64,000 nucleotides of DNA, from assembly GCA_025667525.1 (NCBI GenBank), contig CM046876.1, positions 84,609,512-84,673,511 on the forward strand, written 5' to 3'. Positions 10,183-20,664 of this stretch are shown here, piece after piece (the stretch's first letter is position 1; each line of letters opens with the position of its first letter). Made by a program: the position numbers and the translations under genes. This DNA is from Glebionis coronaria (taxonomy: Eukaryota > Streptophyta > Magnoliopsida > Asterales > Asteraceae). The notes under the pieces are model-generated. The model worked only from the letters and a program-made list of their open reading frames with translations, ran no database searches and was not told the origin of the DNA.

Positions 10183-13100
10183 ATGCGTACACGATCAACG
10201 TCTTATCAAGAGCCCGAGCCTCTCGAAGACTTAGACATGGCCGGTGTACACAACAACAATAACAATCCACCTCAAAACAACAATAATAACAACAACAATA
10301 ACAATCCACCTCTCAACAACAATAATAACAACAACAATGAACCTCTACCGGACAATCGCCCTATGATTGAACTGTTACAAGCACATGTGGAGGGCAACAA
10401 TGATCCAATTGTCATACCCACGATTGCAGCCAACAACTTTGAGCTCAAATCCGGCTTTATTCAGATGGTCTCTGCTCAACCATTCTTGGGACGTACCATT
10501 GATGATCCTCATGACCACATCAAACGGTTCTTGCAACTCACGAATACGGTCAAATTCAATGGTGTTCCACAAGAGGTAATCCGTTTACAACTTTTTCCCT
10601 TTTCTTTAGAGGGACAAGCCCGACAATGGCTTGCAAAGGAACCGCCACAAAGTATTCTGACGTGGACGGATTTGGAGACCAAGTTTAAAAACTACTTTTT
10701 CCCACCCTCTCGTACTACCGCTTTGCGGAATGAAATTATCAATTTTGAACAAAAGTACGATGAGTCTTTTAGTGAATCTTGGGACCGTTTTAAAGATCTT
10801 TTAAGAAATGCCCACAACATGGTTTTACCAAAGTGCACCAAATTAATACTTTTTATAATGGTTTAAGCATGAATGACCAAGATTCACTAAATAGTGCCTC
10901 GGGGGGGTAATATTTTGGTTAAGACTTCTAACGCTGCTTGCGATATCATTGAGAATAAGTCTCGTGTGCAAACCAAGAGTGTGCGGACCAATGCCGCTAG
11001 TGCTAGTACTAGTGACAATGACAAGCGACTTGACAAAATTACTACGCTTCTTGAATCGCTTGCCGCCCAAACCGCCAGCAACACCAACAGCATCAACGCT
11101 AAAAACGCCCAAGTCAATGCTGTCAGCCAACCATGTGAAATATGCGGGGGTCCTCACTCTTACACCACTTGTACCGCCACCCAATACTACCCTTTTGAGA
11201 ATGTGAATGCAGCATACGGTACCTATCCTCCGACCACTTATCAAGCTCGTCCTCAAGGAGACCGCAACTTGCTTAGCTATCGCTCAAACAACTTTCTTTC
11301 CCCGCCCGGTTTTCCTCCTAACAACCCAAACCAACAACAAAACCTCAATCGCCCTCCTCAACAACAACAACAACCTCGTGCACCATACCAACCACCTCAC
11401 AAACAACCATATCTACCTCAAAGAAACAACCAAGTTTACCAACAACCTGCTTATCAACCACCCGCCTACCATGCTACCCCTCCCAACCAACCCACCGCAT
11501 TACACCAAGATGTTGAAACCTACATGAGGACCAATAATGTGATCGTGGAAAATCTCCAACGGGAAGTGCTCAACTTGAAAGCAGACATGGTGAAACAAGG
11601 AAACGACCTTCGAGCTGATATGAGAAACACTTTGGCAAGTCAAACGAATGACTTAAGGAACATGATGGCTGGTTTCTTCCAAGGTAATCAATCCTCTTCT
11701 TCGGGTACTCTTTCGAGTAACACCGTTGCGAATCCAAGAGGGGAGATGAAAGCAATCACCACTCACAGTGGCAAAGGTACCAAGGAACCCGAGCTTCCTA
11801 TACCTCCACCGGTGATTGTGACTAAGGAAAACGAGTCACCTGCTCCTATTCCTCAACCTTCTACTTCCCCAATTTCTCCACCTCTTACTTCTACCCCTCC
11901 TCCACCCAAGGATGTGAGTGATCCTACTCTCCTAAAGCCTTCCTCTTCTTCCAATATACCTTATCCCTCAAGGTTGAGGAAAGAGAAGCTCAAAAGCAAG
12001 GACGATATTCAGGTTTCGAACTCTCTCAAAATGTTTAAACAATTGAATTTCAACATCTCCTTCGCTGAGGCTCTCGCTCACATGCCTAAGTATGCGAAAA
12101 TGTTCAAAGATCTTCTTAGCGACAAGGAGAAGCTTCTTGATATTGCTAACACCCAACTTAATGAGAATTGCTCTGCAGTGCTCTTAAGGAAATTGCCAAC
12201 CAAGCTTGGTGATCCGGGTCGCTTCTTAATCCCTTGCAACTTCCCAGGAGTAGAGAATTGCATGGCCCTAGCCGATCTAGGTGCAAGTATTAATCTAATG
12301 CCTCTAAGAGTTTGGAAGCAATTATCTCTCCCCGAGCTAGTCCCCACCAAAATGACTTTGGAATTAGCTAACCGTACGGTTGCTTATCCAGTGGGGATAG
12401 CCGAAGACGTTTTTGTAGGAGTCGACAAATTCACTTTTCCTGCCGATTTCGTTGTCGTTGACTACGATATGGACCCTCGTGTGCCATTGATCGTTGGTCG
12501 TCCATTCTTGAGGACCGGTCGCACTCTCATCGATGTTGAAGCTGGTGAGCTTATCATGAGAGTGGGTGACGATAAAATTTTCTTCAACATGGGAAAGCTT
12601 TCTAAACAGCCTTATTCTAACGAGAGTGTTAATTGTATTGACGTTCTTGATGAGGCTTGTGAAGAACACTTCAAAGATGCTTGTAAAAGTCTTCCTACCT
12701 ATCCTCCCAATGTTGAGACCGTTTCCTCTATTGATTCATCACTATCTCTATTTGGAGAAAGTGATTTCCTTTGGAAAGATTTGGAAGCCACCATGGGAGA
12801 TGTGAACTTAGCTAATGACGATTCTCCCACTGATTGGGATGAAGATATTCGCCTCATTGAGAACCTTATTAAAGAAGACAATATTTCTCCACCATCTCCC
12901 AAGGATATTGCTATCGATAAACCGACTTTGAATACGCCTACCATCGAAAATCCTCCGGATTTAGAACTTAAGGAGTTGCCGCCCCATCTCGAGTACGTGT
13001 TTCTTGACGAAAAGAAGAAGTCGCCCGTCATCATCGTGAAGGACTTAAAAGAAGAAGAAAAATCTCGCCTCATCGCCGTGCTTAAAGATCATAAGAAGGC

Positions 13101-13581
13101 AATTGCTTGGAAAATTTCCGATATCCGCGGAATTGATCCAAACTTTTGTACTCACAAGATTCTCATGGAAGATGACTTTAAACCCGCAATCCAGAGCCAA
13201 AGAAGGGTTAATCCTCGCATTCACGACGTCATTAAACAAGAAGTTATCAAACTTCTTGATGCCGGCTTGATTTACCCTATTTTGGATTCGCCTTGGGTAA
13301 GTCCCGTCCATTGTGTGCCCAAGAAGGGCGGAATAACCGTTGTTCCCAAAGAACACAACAAGTTGATTCCTACTTGTCTCGTTACTGGGTGGAGAGTTTG
13401 TATCGACTCTAGCAAGCTCAATGATGCCACGAGAAAATATCACTTTCCTCTTCCCTTCATGGATCAAATGCTCGAGCGTCTAGCTGGTAATGACTATTAC
13501 TGCTTTTTAGACGGTTTCTCTGGGTATTTTCAAATTCCCATCGATCCCAAAGACCAAGAAAAGACCACATTCACTTGTCCC
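10183..13581 (+). pseudogene. Element E gag, protease and N-terminal RT (broken)
   Basis: The start ATG at 10183 follows the leader and begins MRTRSTSYQEPE, like the gag of F at 45397. An Asn-rich low-complexity stretch is followed by the gag domain (about residues 60-225). A one-base loss near 10836 throws the frame into a TAA at 10864; one extra G in the run of Gs near 10901 restores the frame, so about 65 bases are misread. Then come a CCHC-like CEICGGPHSYTTC at about 11132, a Gln/Pro-rich linker, the aspartic protease DLGASINLMP (Asp codon at 12274) and the N-terminal RT with SPWVSPVHCVPKK. The coding region is cut at 13581 by F inside the RT and resumes at 51564. Confidence 0.88.
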
Positions 13582-15391
13582 TGATACAAGGCTTTTGGCC
13601 CGTATAAAAATAAAAAATTCGATCTCGTGGTCTAATCGAATTGATCTAGGTTCTCTATGTGACTCAGTTTTATTTTGGTGGAACAAAAATGTTGTCGTTG
13701 TAGTATATGAAAATGTGCAAAACTTTTAAAGTAAAATGGCGTTAAGATAAAAGAGCGTTGAAATAAAAGGCGTTAAAATAAATCTAAATCTAATTAAAAT
13801 TAAATGTGCGATATTTAAAAACGTGACGGAAAGTAAATTGATTGAATGACTAAAAATAAAAGCGTGACGAGAATTAAAATTGACAAAGTATAAAAATGAG
13901 AATGTAAAAATTAAACAAGACAAAACATGGAAAATAACCCCCAATCGGAATATATTCCGATCAAACAATGATCGGAATACACAACCCTCCAATCGGAATG
14001 TGAGCCTACCTCCAAATCGGAATATCGAAAAACCCTCGATCGGAATAACTGTCACTTACACACGATCGGAATGTGCTAGATACCCTTGATCGGAATAGCT
14101 TACCTTTGATCGGAATGTGGGGAAGACTCTGGTCGGAATGCTGATCGGAACTACAATCGGAATGTTGTCACTCACTCTGATCGGAATAACCAAAACGAAC
14201 ACCTCAATCGGAATGAGGGAAGGAGCACCAGATCGGAATATGGGATAAACCACCAATCGGAATACTCAAAACCCCTACTGATCGGAATACCAAAGCCCTC
14301 AGATTGGAATGTTGTAAACCCTTTTCCGACCAAGCAAAGGAGCTATGGTCGGAATGTATATCCCTTTTCTGATTTACCAGATCGGAAAACGGAGGAAAAA
14401 GTACAAAATAAGCTAAACAAATAAGCTACTAATCAAATAAGCACGAGTCTAAAATCCTAAGGCAAACCGTATGAAAATAAGCTACTAGACTGAAATTTAA
14501 CAACTTTTAAGACACGAAATGAATAAGCTTTAAGAAAAAAACAACTTTTTATATAAAAATAACTTTTATAAAAACTTTATAAACTTGAAAATAAACAAAA
14601 TAAGCTATGAAATTAAATGATTTAAAACAATCAAAAGCATAAAAATGAAATCTTTAATCAAATAAGAAACACAATAAGCATGTAAACATAAAGATCAAGC
14701 AAGAAAAAAAGGTAGAATGAGAGATCAAACAAGTAAAGTAAAGGTGCAATAAAGATAAAAGTAACTTACTTGAAAATTAAGGTGCAAGACAAGGTAATTA
14801 AAGGTGCAATAAAATAAATGTGCAAGTAATTAAATGTGCATAATAGTAAAGGTGGAAGAACTAGTGTCACTCTAGCCAACAAAAACAAATGAATGAAAAT
14901 GGGGTGTATTTATAGGAGATTAGGAGGGTGGTTAGAGGAAGCTTCCTCCCCTCCTTCCTTTCTTCTTAATTGCGCCATCAAGTCCTTCCTTCTTAATCTC
15001 TTTGTTAATCTTGGACTTTGATGACTTTTGGCTCGAGATTTCTTTGGACTCGTCTTTTAATTCTTCGATAAATAAGACTTGAGTTCCTCGGCTTTAAGTA
15101 AACTGTCGTCTTTTGACTTTTTTTCTTCGATAAATCTTCAGAATTGGTCTTGGACTTCCGTTCTTTTTGCAATCTTGCCTTCTTGACTTCGTCTTTCGTC
15201 TTTTTCTTCAATAAAAGTCCGTAAATGCCCGTGAATGCCCGTGTTTTCTCCACTTTTCACCTTTTCGTCCTAAATCACAACAAAAACACAAACCACGCAT
15301 AATTCCGACATAAAAGACATAAAATATATGTTTTGGCTTGGTTATTATTGTAATTAAGTGGTAGAAAAGATGTGTGTTTACACACATATCA
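13582..15391 (-). repeat. 3' LTR of element F
   Basis: On the plus strand it reads TGATACAAGG...CACACATATCA. It pairs with 45835-46191 plus 50107-51558. It is followed at 15392 by the reverse complement of a PPT (AATCCCCTACACTT). TATTTATA at 14907-14914 is the reverse complement of a TATA box. The motif array is at about 13935-14395. GTCGTTGTAGTATA at 13694-13707 matches the first 14 bases of tRNA-Asp. Confidence 0.92.
13935..14395 (-). repeat. AATCGGAAT / GATCGGAAT motif array in F LTR
   Basis: About 22 copies of ATCGGAAT or TCGGAAT, mostly direct, are separated by 8-20 variable bases rich in CCCT and AACC. On the strand of the element the unit is ATTCCGAT(C/T). The copy in the 5' LTR (about 50107-50555) differs by point changes in several units. 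The array lies between the TATA box and the end of the LTR, so it would be in the RNA leader. Confidence 0.85.
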
Positions 15392-17421
15392 AATCCCCTA
15401 CACTTGACCATTGCAATGTCCTCATGCAATGCATTAGTTACAAAGCACGTTTACATTTTTCATCATAATCAATCCACGTTGGCCTTTATTAAAGAAATAG
15501 AAACTATAAACATTCAAAGTAAAGAAATCAAAAGCATACCTTGGGTTTTGGAAATGTCATGAATAATCATCATCCTCAACTTCTCACTTTCTCCAAACTA
15601 AGCTTAAAAACGAGATCATTGTTATTATAAGTTAGTAAACTAACACGAACTTATGTGGGCCAATTATTCACTTAGACTCCCTTATTCCTATGGGCATCTC
15701 TTATATTTTATTATTTGTCTTGAATGATCACGAGGATGCATTTTTGACTTATTTCGATAGTTATTTAGTCCGAAAATAAAGTGAACGATTTAATCAATAG
15801 TTAGCTAAAGGACAAAATCTTTTAAAACTGCTTCTCGGGACCTCATAAAGTTCATATCTTGGCATAACTCGCTTCGCGATTTGAGACCTTTCTCGGACCG
15901 ATATTTGGCAGCGACTTCATACTTCAAACCTTAAGAGACGTTCATGAAATTATGGTCTTCTCTTCATATAGGAATTTCTTCACTTGAAGTTTTGAGAGAT
16001 TCATACTTGGACCACGACTTCTTCATTTTTCTCCAATCTTTATTTTGGATTTTGATATACAACGATCCGCCTCCTTTTATGACTTGGATCTATTTATCCT
16101 CATACCTTGTTAGGGTCTTTTCGGATGCACTTCTCCATGACTTTTGGGGAGTTTTTCCTTTTCGTCGTGTGTCTCGATCCTTCATATTGATTTTCGATAA
16201 ATGATTCTTCACATCACTTTTGGATCTTTAGCAACAAAATATAGCCCTCATGCCTTGTTAGGGCCTTTTCGGACTCGCCAATCTTCGCATCCCGCTTCAA
16301 TAAGTTATGCCTTGGCTATGAACTCTAATCCATACCGAGCAACTTTTAAACGATCTTGGGCTAGAAGCTAAGTAACTTTTCAAATCGTACAACCTTATTT
16401 ATTGCAGATAAATTTATTAGCAAGCGATGGGAGAATAGGCTTATAATTAACTCACATAAATTCACGAAAGAATACCGGACTTATAATTGGCTCTATCATC
16501 TCTCGTTCTCCACAGTTTAAAATCTCAAGGAATGAGACTCGTGGATGCTTAGCCTATTAAATCAAAGTTTTGGTTTTCGAGTCGTCTATAGGATCTTGCA
16601 AATTCTTAGACTTTTTCAAGTTTCGAAATCGCATTTTAAAGTTCCCTTGATAAACGACTCTCTAGGATCAATTATAGGAACTTGCGAAAAGTTCTTGTTC
16701 TTAACCCGTGAGAGTTAAGACTTTCGCGTTTTATAGCTCCCTATATAAAAGCCTAGCAAAACTTGACTTAAACACGTTAAGGATACTAGCTAGAGCAAAC
16801 TTAGATAAGTAAACTCGGGATGAGTCAAAAGATTCACAACGTTTGAAAATTAAAACCACTTTATTAACATTTATTCTAGCAAAGAAAGAAAATTAACTAA
16901 ACAAAGGGAAAAAACTAATAGGCCAAAATAGATCAAAAATTTTGAAAAATTTCGAAAAATTGATTTTCCGGTTAAAATGAGGACAAATACAAGGAAAAGG
17001 CCACTTAACTTCGATAGAAGTCCCCCCTACACTTAACATAAACATTTTACTCAATGTTTAAGCATGTGGGAGTAAACTCCCCTACACTTAGGACATTGTG
17101 CACGTTGTTTAACTCTCGCTAAGGAAAGGACAACTAAAGAGATTCCTATTTTAATATTGCGAAAATATAAAATAGTGAATCGAAAAGAGTTTAGGATAGA
17201 ACCGGGAAGAAGTGGAACACGGAATCGCGGGTCGTCAAGAATCATCAAGAGTGGATCATGAAGCTCGAATCCCTGATTGTAAGAAGAGAGGAGAGAGCAA
17301 ACACCAACGGGTCTCCCCTACACTTATGATAAAGAAAGCGAAAAGATAGATGCATGGGTTGCCTCCCAAGAAGCGCTTGATTTTTGTTAACCGAGTCATT
17401 AGCCTGACTCGACCTTGATCA
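15392..17421 (-). other. 3' non-coding region of element F
   Basis: Reverse-complement homologue of 550-2597 and 53849-55786. CCCCTACACTT (reverse complement of AAGTGTAGGGG) occurs at about 15395, 17024, 17079 and 17315. The one at 15395 abuts the LTR and is the expected PPT. The conserved GGGTTGCCTCCC at about 17357 lies near the gag stop. The plus-strand ORF 15944-16204 is antisense to the element and is not supported as a gene. Confidence 0.8.
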
Positions 17422-19320
17422 TCAACGGAAGAAGCATGAAACATATCCACCAGGATCAAAGACATAGTTTTCGTCCACTAAATAGCACGAGCTTAAGGCG
17501 AACAAGGCAAGCCAAAGAAGAGTAGGCAAGGTTCCCTTAAGCAGCGATGGAGCACGTTGGAAGCAATGTTGAAGTGGTGCAAGCAGATTTCCATAAGTTC
17601 CAAAGATTTTTCCTTTTATTTCATCAGGTGGATACTGAGATGGCTTAAAGATTTGAATACCGGGGTCGAACACCTTTTCCTTTAGGGGAAAATAGCACTC
17701 AGGCTCAGCAGAATGGGAAGAAGATCCGCGAAGAAGCACAACCTTGTCCTCAGAAGGGGGACAAAGAGGTTTTAACTCATACGTGCTGTGGATATTGGTG
17801 TCGACCGGTTTCTTCTCCTTAGAAAGAATGTGCTTCAAATCCAAAGTAGGATCAAGACGATAATCTTCAAAGTCCAAAGGAGGGGCATCACTCTCATGAG
17901 GGAAGTAAGTGTTGAGAAACGTAGAGAAATCTTCCTCAAATGAGTAATCGTCCAAAGTAGGATCGAGTGATGGCGAAGGATCTTCATCATGTGAAGAATC
18001 GCTAGAAAGAGTATCAGCCTCATCGAAATCATCATACGTGGGCAGATCGGGATACTCAGAAGTAAGGTCATCATAATCATCCGAATCTGAGCTAGAATCA
18101 TAATCATCATAAGCATCAAAGACCGGTGGAGAATCATAAATGGGAGAAGGTTCCAAAGTAGGGAGAGAATCATCCACATCATCTTGGAAAAGTGGATTAT
18201 CAATGCAAGAGTCGAATAGAGGATTGTCGTAGACGACAAAGTCATCAAGCACATTAATCATATTCACTGATTCGCAGCCTCCAAAGGTTGTACTTGTAAG
18301 CTTCCCCATTTTAAAAACTTGTGCATCATCCCCGACTCTTAAGATTAACTCACCTTCGGCCACATCCACTAAAGCTCGTCCGGTTCTCAAGAATGGTCGA
18401 CCAAGTATTAAAGGAATACGAGGGTCCATTTCATAATCAACGACGACAAAATCGACCGGGAAAGTAAATGTGCCAACTTTAATAAACACGTCTTCGGCTA
18501 TACCAACGGGGTAAGCGAGAGTGCGGTTTGCCAGTTCAAGAGTCATCTTTGTTGGAGTGAGGTCGGGTAATGATAGTGTTTTCCAAACACTCAAAGGCAT
18601 AAGATTAATACTGGCCCCGAGATCAGCAAGGGCAGTAAATTCTTCATTTTGTTGAACACGCAAGGCAACACAAAACGACCGGGATCTCCAAGCTTTTCCG
18701 GCAGTTCTTTAAGAATAACTGCAGAGCAGTTTTCATTTAAGCGTGTGTTGGCGAGTTCAATCAGCTTCTCCTTCTTGTTAAGCAATTCCTTAAATGCTTT
18801 AACAAATTTGGGCATGTGGACAAGTGCTTCAAGAAAGCTAATGTTGAAGTTCATTTGAGAAATCATCTTCACATAGCGTGTCACTTCGGAGTCCTCCTTG
18901 GTTAGCATTTTGGTCTTGCCTAAACGAGAGGGATAAGGGATATTGGGTTTAGGTGGTGAAGGTGAAGGTGTAGCAGGTAAAGGTTGAGATGTTGAAGGGT
19001 CCGTCCTAGGAACTTCATCACGTCGAGGCGGAGACGGTAATGGTGCACTAATACTAGGTGTAGGAGGAGTAGGGATAAATGGTGGTGGAGGAGGTGTAGA
19101 TGATGGGGGTGGGATTGGTGGTCCTACTATGGTGACTCCACTACGAGTAGTAATAGCACTCACATTGGCTCGCGGATTAGTGACGGTGTTTGAAGGTAGA
19201 GAACTCGAAGTAGAAGGTTGAGCAGGGGCCAAGAAACTAGCCAGCATATTTTTCAAATCATTGGTTTGATTGCTGAAGGAGGATTAAATATTGTCTCGAA
19301 GCTCGGATCTTATCTCATTT
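17422..19320 (-). pseudogene. Element F gag-protease, C-terminal part, with acidic tail
   Basis: This is the continuation of the F gag that starts at 45397, split by B. It holds a Pro/Ser-rich linker, then NIPYPSRLGKTK, a conserved pre-protease helix region, and the aspartic protease ALADLGASINLMP with the second half LILGRPFLRTGRALVDV, in which the catalytic Asp is present. A frameshift near 18650 separates the linker frame from the protease frame, so the protein is broken. After the protease comes a long Asp/Ser-rich acidic region with FDPG motifs, then the stop at 17422. No RT follows, unlike E. The role of the acidic region is unknown. Confidence 0.85.
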
Positions 19321-19325
19321 CCTTG

Positions 19326-19694
19326 TGTTAGCCCTATATTTTATATAGCCGAACAAGAATGTAATAGGTCATCTTAGTCGTTAAAAGGTATTGTATTGTA
19401 ATAGGTTAGTCGGGAAAACCGGGCTTGGACTTTAAGCTAATATTGTATAAGTTAGGGGCGTAAGCCCAAAGCAAAGCCAAGCCCGGCCCAAGGAAACAAA
19501 GCCCACGGCCCAAAAGGCCAAGGGTATATAAACCCTCTTCCATGTGTGGAAGAGGGTGTTGGTTACCATCTTATTTCTCTCTCTAAAAGTGTTTAACCTT
19601 CCAAATTCTCTCTTGTTTCTCTCTCTACTTTCTTCTATTTCTCTCTCTAAATATCTCTTCTAAATCTTGTGTTATGGATTGAATGGGAATAACA
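19326..19694 (+). repeat. 5' LTR of element B
   Basis: TGTTAGCCC...AACA, repeated at 43666-44034 with three base differences. TATATAAA at 19525-19532 is followed at once by an inverted repeat with arms CCCTCTTCC and GGAAGAGGG (19533-19556). Then follows a CTCTCT-rich region. Confidence 0.95.
19525..19532 (+). promoter_or_regulatory. Putative TATA box and adjacent hairpin, B 5' LTR
   Basis: TATATAAA lies next to the inverted repeat 19533-19556. In the 3' LTR the box reads TATATATA (43865-43872). Element G has the same arrangement of box and hairpin with different arm sequences. Confidence 0.6.
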
Positions 19695-19696
19695 TT

Positions 19697-19706
19697 TGGT
19701 ATCAGA
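19697..19706 (+). promoter_or_regulatory. Primer-binding site of B (initiator tRNA-Met)
   Basis: TGGTATCAGA lies two bases after the LTR and is complementary to the 3' end of plant initiator tRNA-Met. The match stops after 10 bases (AAGC follows rather than GC), shorter than that of T. Confidence 0.8.
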
Positions 19707-20664
19707 AAGCCTATAGTGGATAGGTGATTGAAGATTCGTGTGTGGTGTTCTTGAATTTTCGTGGCCTTTTTGATCTACATCTCACGTCCAAAACTTCTTT
19801 TTTTGTGTTTTTTATGGTCTTTTCTTGATACAAATCATCTACATACTAGTATTAGTGATTTGGGTATCTTGGTTTTGGCTAAAACACAAATCTTTTGGAT
19901 CAAAAGTTGCGAAATTTCTTCTTGTTCTTCATTCCGAAATTTAAGCTGAATCTCCATCGGAAAGTACAAGTGTAACGTGGGCTTCCATCGGAATAACCAT
20001 CACCGTCGGAAAGGGTTTTGGTTCTACATTGCGATACGTGGGTTTTATTACTTATTCCGTTCTGGACATTCCGATCGTACTTTGCGATCTGGATTCCGAC
20101 GGGTATAAGGAAGTATTTTAAGTCGTTACTCTGCTTGAATTTTGTCAGCCACTTTGCGATCTGAGCATTGCGATCTGAGTATTCCGATAGACATTGCGAT
20201 CTGAGTATTCCGATAGACTTTGCGATCTGAGTATTCCGATAGACTTTGCGATCTGAGTATTCCGACAGGCTTTGCGATCGGAACATCGCGACAGTGCATT
20301 GTGATAGAACATTCTGATATGAACATTGCGATAGAACATTCCGATCTGAACATTCCGATGGACATTTCGATGGATATTTTGTTTGAGTAATTTTTAGAAT
20401 TAGCCACTATCTAGACTAGTTTCGGAACGTAGTTTACACGAAGATTAAAAAAAAAAAAAAAATTTCCCTACTAGTTTTTGGCTATTTCTAACTAAAATTC
20501 AAAATTTGGCGATACAAAATTTTTCGGCTTACCGTTTTGTCAGACTGAGGAATTTATTGTCGGGCTGAAAAAAAAAAAATTTTGAATTTTCGGAATTTCA
20601 ATTTTAACCACACATCATCACAACAAATCCACTAAGATCTGCAATTCATCCACAATTATTCACC
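19707..20664 (+). other. 5' leader of B with motif array
   Basis: Non-coding leader of about 960 bases. It contains an array at about 19935-20375 of ATTCCGATAGACTTTGCGAT-like units: TTCCGAT and TTGCGATCTGA alternate, with a run of near-perfect 28-base repeats at 20155-20275. A-runs are at 20448 and 20571. Minus-strand frames through the array (20126-20407) reflect the repeat. The leader ends in CACC just before the gag ATG, a favourable context. Confidence 0.75.

Noticed and set aside
13935..14395. CRISPR-like array
   Set aside because: Units are short and degenerate, spacers are not uniform or unique, and the context is a plant LTR.
20126..20407. Minus-strand ORFs with repeated GILRSQ and SEYSDR peptides
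   Set aside because: Antisense translation of the leader array of B.
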